NCBI GenBank assembly: GCA_030737835.1
Contig: CM060853.1
Location: 6,415,819 to 6,479,818 of the forward strand
Length of the DNA stretch: 64,000 nucleotides
Direction of reading: 5' to 3'
Source: Acorus gramineus
Taxonomy: Eukaryota; Streptophyta; Magnoliopsida; Acorales; Acoraceae
Numbering within the stretch: position 1 is the first letter of the stretch; the number at the start of each line of letters is the position of its first letter. Of the stretch, positions 62,101-64,000 are shown one piece after another. The position numbers and the translations under genes were made by a program. The notes under the pieces were generated by a model. That model worked only from the letters and a program-made list of their open reading frames with translations. It was not told the origin of the DNA and ran no database searches.

Positions 62101-62361
62101 ATGACGTCGACGGTGACGAAGAAGAACAATAAGAAAAACAAAGAGAAGGTCATCGTGATATCGATAGGGTCCCACCGGCACTGGCAAGACCAAGCTCAAG
62201 CGGAGAGATCATCAGCGTTAACTCTGTCCAAGTCTACCTCAGCCTTGATGTCGACTCCGCCAAGCCCTCCGACTCTGACAGGGAGGAGGTCCCGCACCAC
62301 CTCCTCGACATCCTCACCCTAGACGAGGACTACTCTGTCGACTGGTTCTTCAACAATGCTA
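62101..62361 (+). pseudogene. tRNA dimethylallyltransferase (IPT9/MiaA-type) fragment
   Basis: An ATG opens a lysine-rich stretch ending KVIVIS. After a small insertion that shifts the frame, the next frame reads GPTGTGKTKLK (the P-loop, 62,168-62,200). A second break, with about 10 codons missing, leads to GEIISVNSVQVYLSLDVDSA, KPSDSDREEVPHHLLDIL and TLDEDYSVDWFFNNA. These are the P-loop, the DSVQVY-type motif and the VPHHLIDI motif of the isopentenyltransferase family that modifies A37 of tRNAs. Only about the first quarter of the enzyme is present; similarity stops at 62,361. It is GC-richer than its flanks. With two frame breaks and truncation it is a pseudogene, possibly captured by a transposon or retrocopied. 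Confidence 0.75.
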
Positions 62362-62399
62362 TAGATACCCCAATTTTGACCGTTCAAAGAAAAGAAATA

Positions 62400-63900
62400 C
62401 TTCAAGTAATATTTAGAAATGACTGTATTTGGAACCTAAGAGAAAACACCTCAAATAAAAAAATCGGAAGGAGAAACCCTGGCCCCAACACTTAGAAAAT
62501 CTAAATGGGCAGGAACAGGGCCGCTTGTTTAAAGTAGCTGCCCCTCCTTGGGCGGATGGTTTGCACTAGCCGCTCTCCAACCGCTTCTTAGAGATGGGAC
62601 ATAAAGTTAGCATTTAATGCTGATGATTGGAAACATAAAAATAGGTGGGATTTTCGTGGCATTTAATTCTAGCATTGTGATATTTTTTTTTTCAGGGAAG
62701 GAGTGAATGTGAAGGGATAGTCATTGGTGGATAATTTTGAATGGGCCATGGATAAACAGTAAGGCTTGGGATCAATTTTGTGGATTTCAAAGATGGTCTT
62801 ATGCGATATCCGAAGAAATTGTCGATCTGGTTTGGGAGATTCCTCAAGAAGTACTGAAGAGACTTCGATCTATAACCACTTGGATTTAAGGGGGTTGAAT
62901 TTCAACTTGGTCCTTCTATTGTTGTTGTTGCTGTTGCTTTGATGGTGTTATTGAGGTCCGTCATGAGATTTAAAAATTTGAGTAGGACCCTAAGCGATCT
63001 TTTAAAACGGGGTCTTATAAAAAAAAAAAAAAATCTTGTTTTTATTGTTACATAAAAACTTCTCTAGAGCTCTCGATTGAGATTGAATCAATTCATCTTT
63101 TTTTTTCTTTTTTCATATCCACACCTATATTTTCTAGTAGACATATTATAATCAATTCAAAATCCAATACGCAATAATCAAGAGAATTGAAATCAAATTC
63201 AAAGAACAATAAAACTTGATTGCCAGTCTTCTCCAATATCCCTAACAAGTATTTGTATATTGAATGTTGGAGTTCTGTAAAAAAGTAAATTTTGATTAGT
63301 AAATGGATAATGAATATTTCATATTTTCATTAGAAGTCTTAAAAAAATATTAAAAAATAGGTTACACCTTAAGGACCATTTTTGTTGTAAAAGGAGCTAC
63401 GAATAAGAATTATAAACATATATCTAAGAACAAAAATAAATAAACAAAATTAAGATTCAAAAAAGGGTTACGTACATTATAATGGAGATTGATTTGTTAT
63501 AAATCTTTTTATTTGGTTTCTTTGACTTTGGAATCTTGATTACTTGAGAGATTTTGGGAGATTATGAAAGAGAGAGTTAGAGAGGGACTGAGGGCTTATG
63601 AGAGATTGTGAGAGGGTTAATTAGAGGGAGAGACCGAGAGAGATATATCAATTGGGGAGAAAGAAAAATGTTAAGCTAATTAAGAGGCTGACTATTATGT
63701 CTATTCACCTTCCTAAAAGAAATTTAAAAAATTTAATTATAGCTGATTGCAGTTTTTGTCTTCTGATTTAGGGCTGGGATAGGTTAAATTTGAAAAAGTT
63801 AGTTATGTAGTGAGCCTGGACAGATGAGGCCCATAAAAACAGGTACCAAGCATAAACACACATAATGTTGTTACATCTAGGCTTGGGAGCCCTTCTCTGG
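62400..63900. other. Intergenic tail of the window
   Basis: AT-rich sequence with a GA-rich stretch at 63,565-63,660. No ORF or RNA gene that I can support. Confidence 0.5.
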
Positions 63901-63910
63901 GTGGGGCCCT

Positions 63911-63962
63911 AGGTAGCTGCCTACTAGGCCTACACCCAGGGCCCAGTAGGCAGCTGCCTACC
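63911..63962. repeat. GC-rich inverted repeat near the window end
   Basis: AGGTAGCTGCCTACTAGGCC (63,911-63,930) and the opposing GCCCAGTAGGCAGCTGCCTA (63,941-63,960) can pair over about 15 positions around a 10-nt loop, and each arm is itself partly palindromic (GTAGGCAGCTGCCTAC). It may be the end of a MITE cut by the window edge. Confidence 0.7.
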
Positions 63963-64000
63963 AATAATGAACATTAAATAAAGAAATTACATTCTCATAG

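Noticed and set aside
1..64000. CRISPR arrays, operons, phage or plasmid features
   Set aside because: The gene structures are eukaryotic and no regularly spaced array beyond simple tandem repeats exists.

Overview
This window is nuclear DNA from a flowering plant. The genes have many GT-AG introns, and they include typically plant families: an SBP transcription factor carrying a miR156 site, a MYB-CC (PHR1-type) factor, a polygalacturonase-inhibitor-like LRR protein, and a GH17 glucanase with an X8 domain. The DNA between genes is AT-rich and full of decayed hAT, PIF/Harbinger, LINE and SINE copies. The species cannot be named from the sequence. There is no CRISPR, operon or plasmid content.

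Layout: 1-7,100 holds repeats (LINE and SINE insertions with target-site duplications, a non-autonomous hAT, a Harbinger MITE). 7,123-10,322 (+) is a PHR1-type MYB-CC factor in 7 exons. 10.3-15.9 kb has MITEs and SINEs and no convincing gene. 15,999-17,069 (-) is an intact PGIP-like gene. 18.4-21.55 kb is a nearly complete hAT transposon whose transposase has two single-base frameshifts. 22,400-24,219 (-) is a two-exon GH17/X8 glucanase. 26,832-34,544 (-) is an 11-exon TRM5 (tRNA m1G37 methyltransferase); one intron holds an antisense hAT remnant and an A-tailed retroelement, and one donor site is anomalous. 35-38.1 kb has a Harbinger transposase remnant split by a MITE, and a 42-bp tandem array. 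38,223-42,344 (+) is a GPATCH11-type G-patch protein in 4 exons. 42.4-48.6 kb is repeats and AT-rich sequence. 48,941-53,735 (+) is an SPL9/15-type SBP factor in 3 exons with a LINE fragment in intron 1. 54-59 kb is repeats. 59,056-59,457 (-) is a small AT-hook protein. 62.1-62.36 kb is a fragment of a tRNA dimethylallyltransferase (IPT9/MiaA-type) pseudogene.

The genes are unrelated neighbours and do not form a pathway. Likely roles are phosphate-type transcription control (MYB-CC), age-dependent development (SPL), cell wall and defence (PGIP-like, glucanase), tRNA modification (TRM5), RNA processing (GPATCH11) and chromatin (AT-hook). Exon junctions were placed by hand from reading frame and splice consensus. 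I found no clearly new biological system. The strongest points for a second look are the TRM5 exon-4 donor anomaly, the nested Harbinger/MITE insertion, the long-TIR MITE with internal repeats, and the IPT-like pseudogene.
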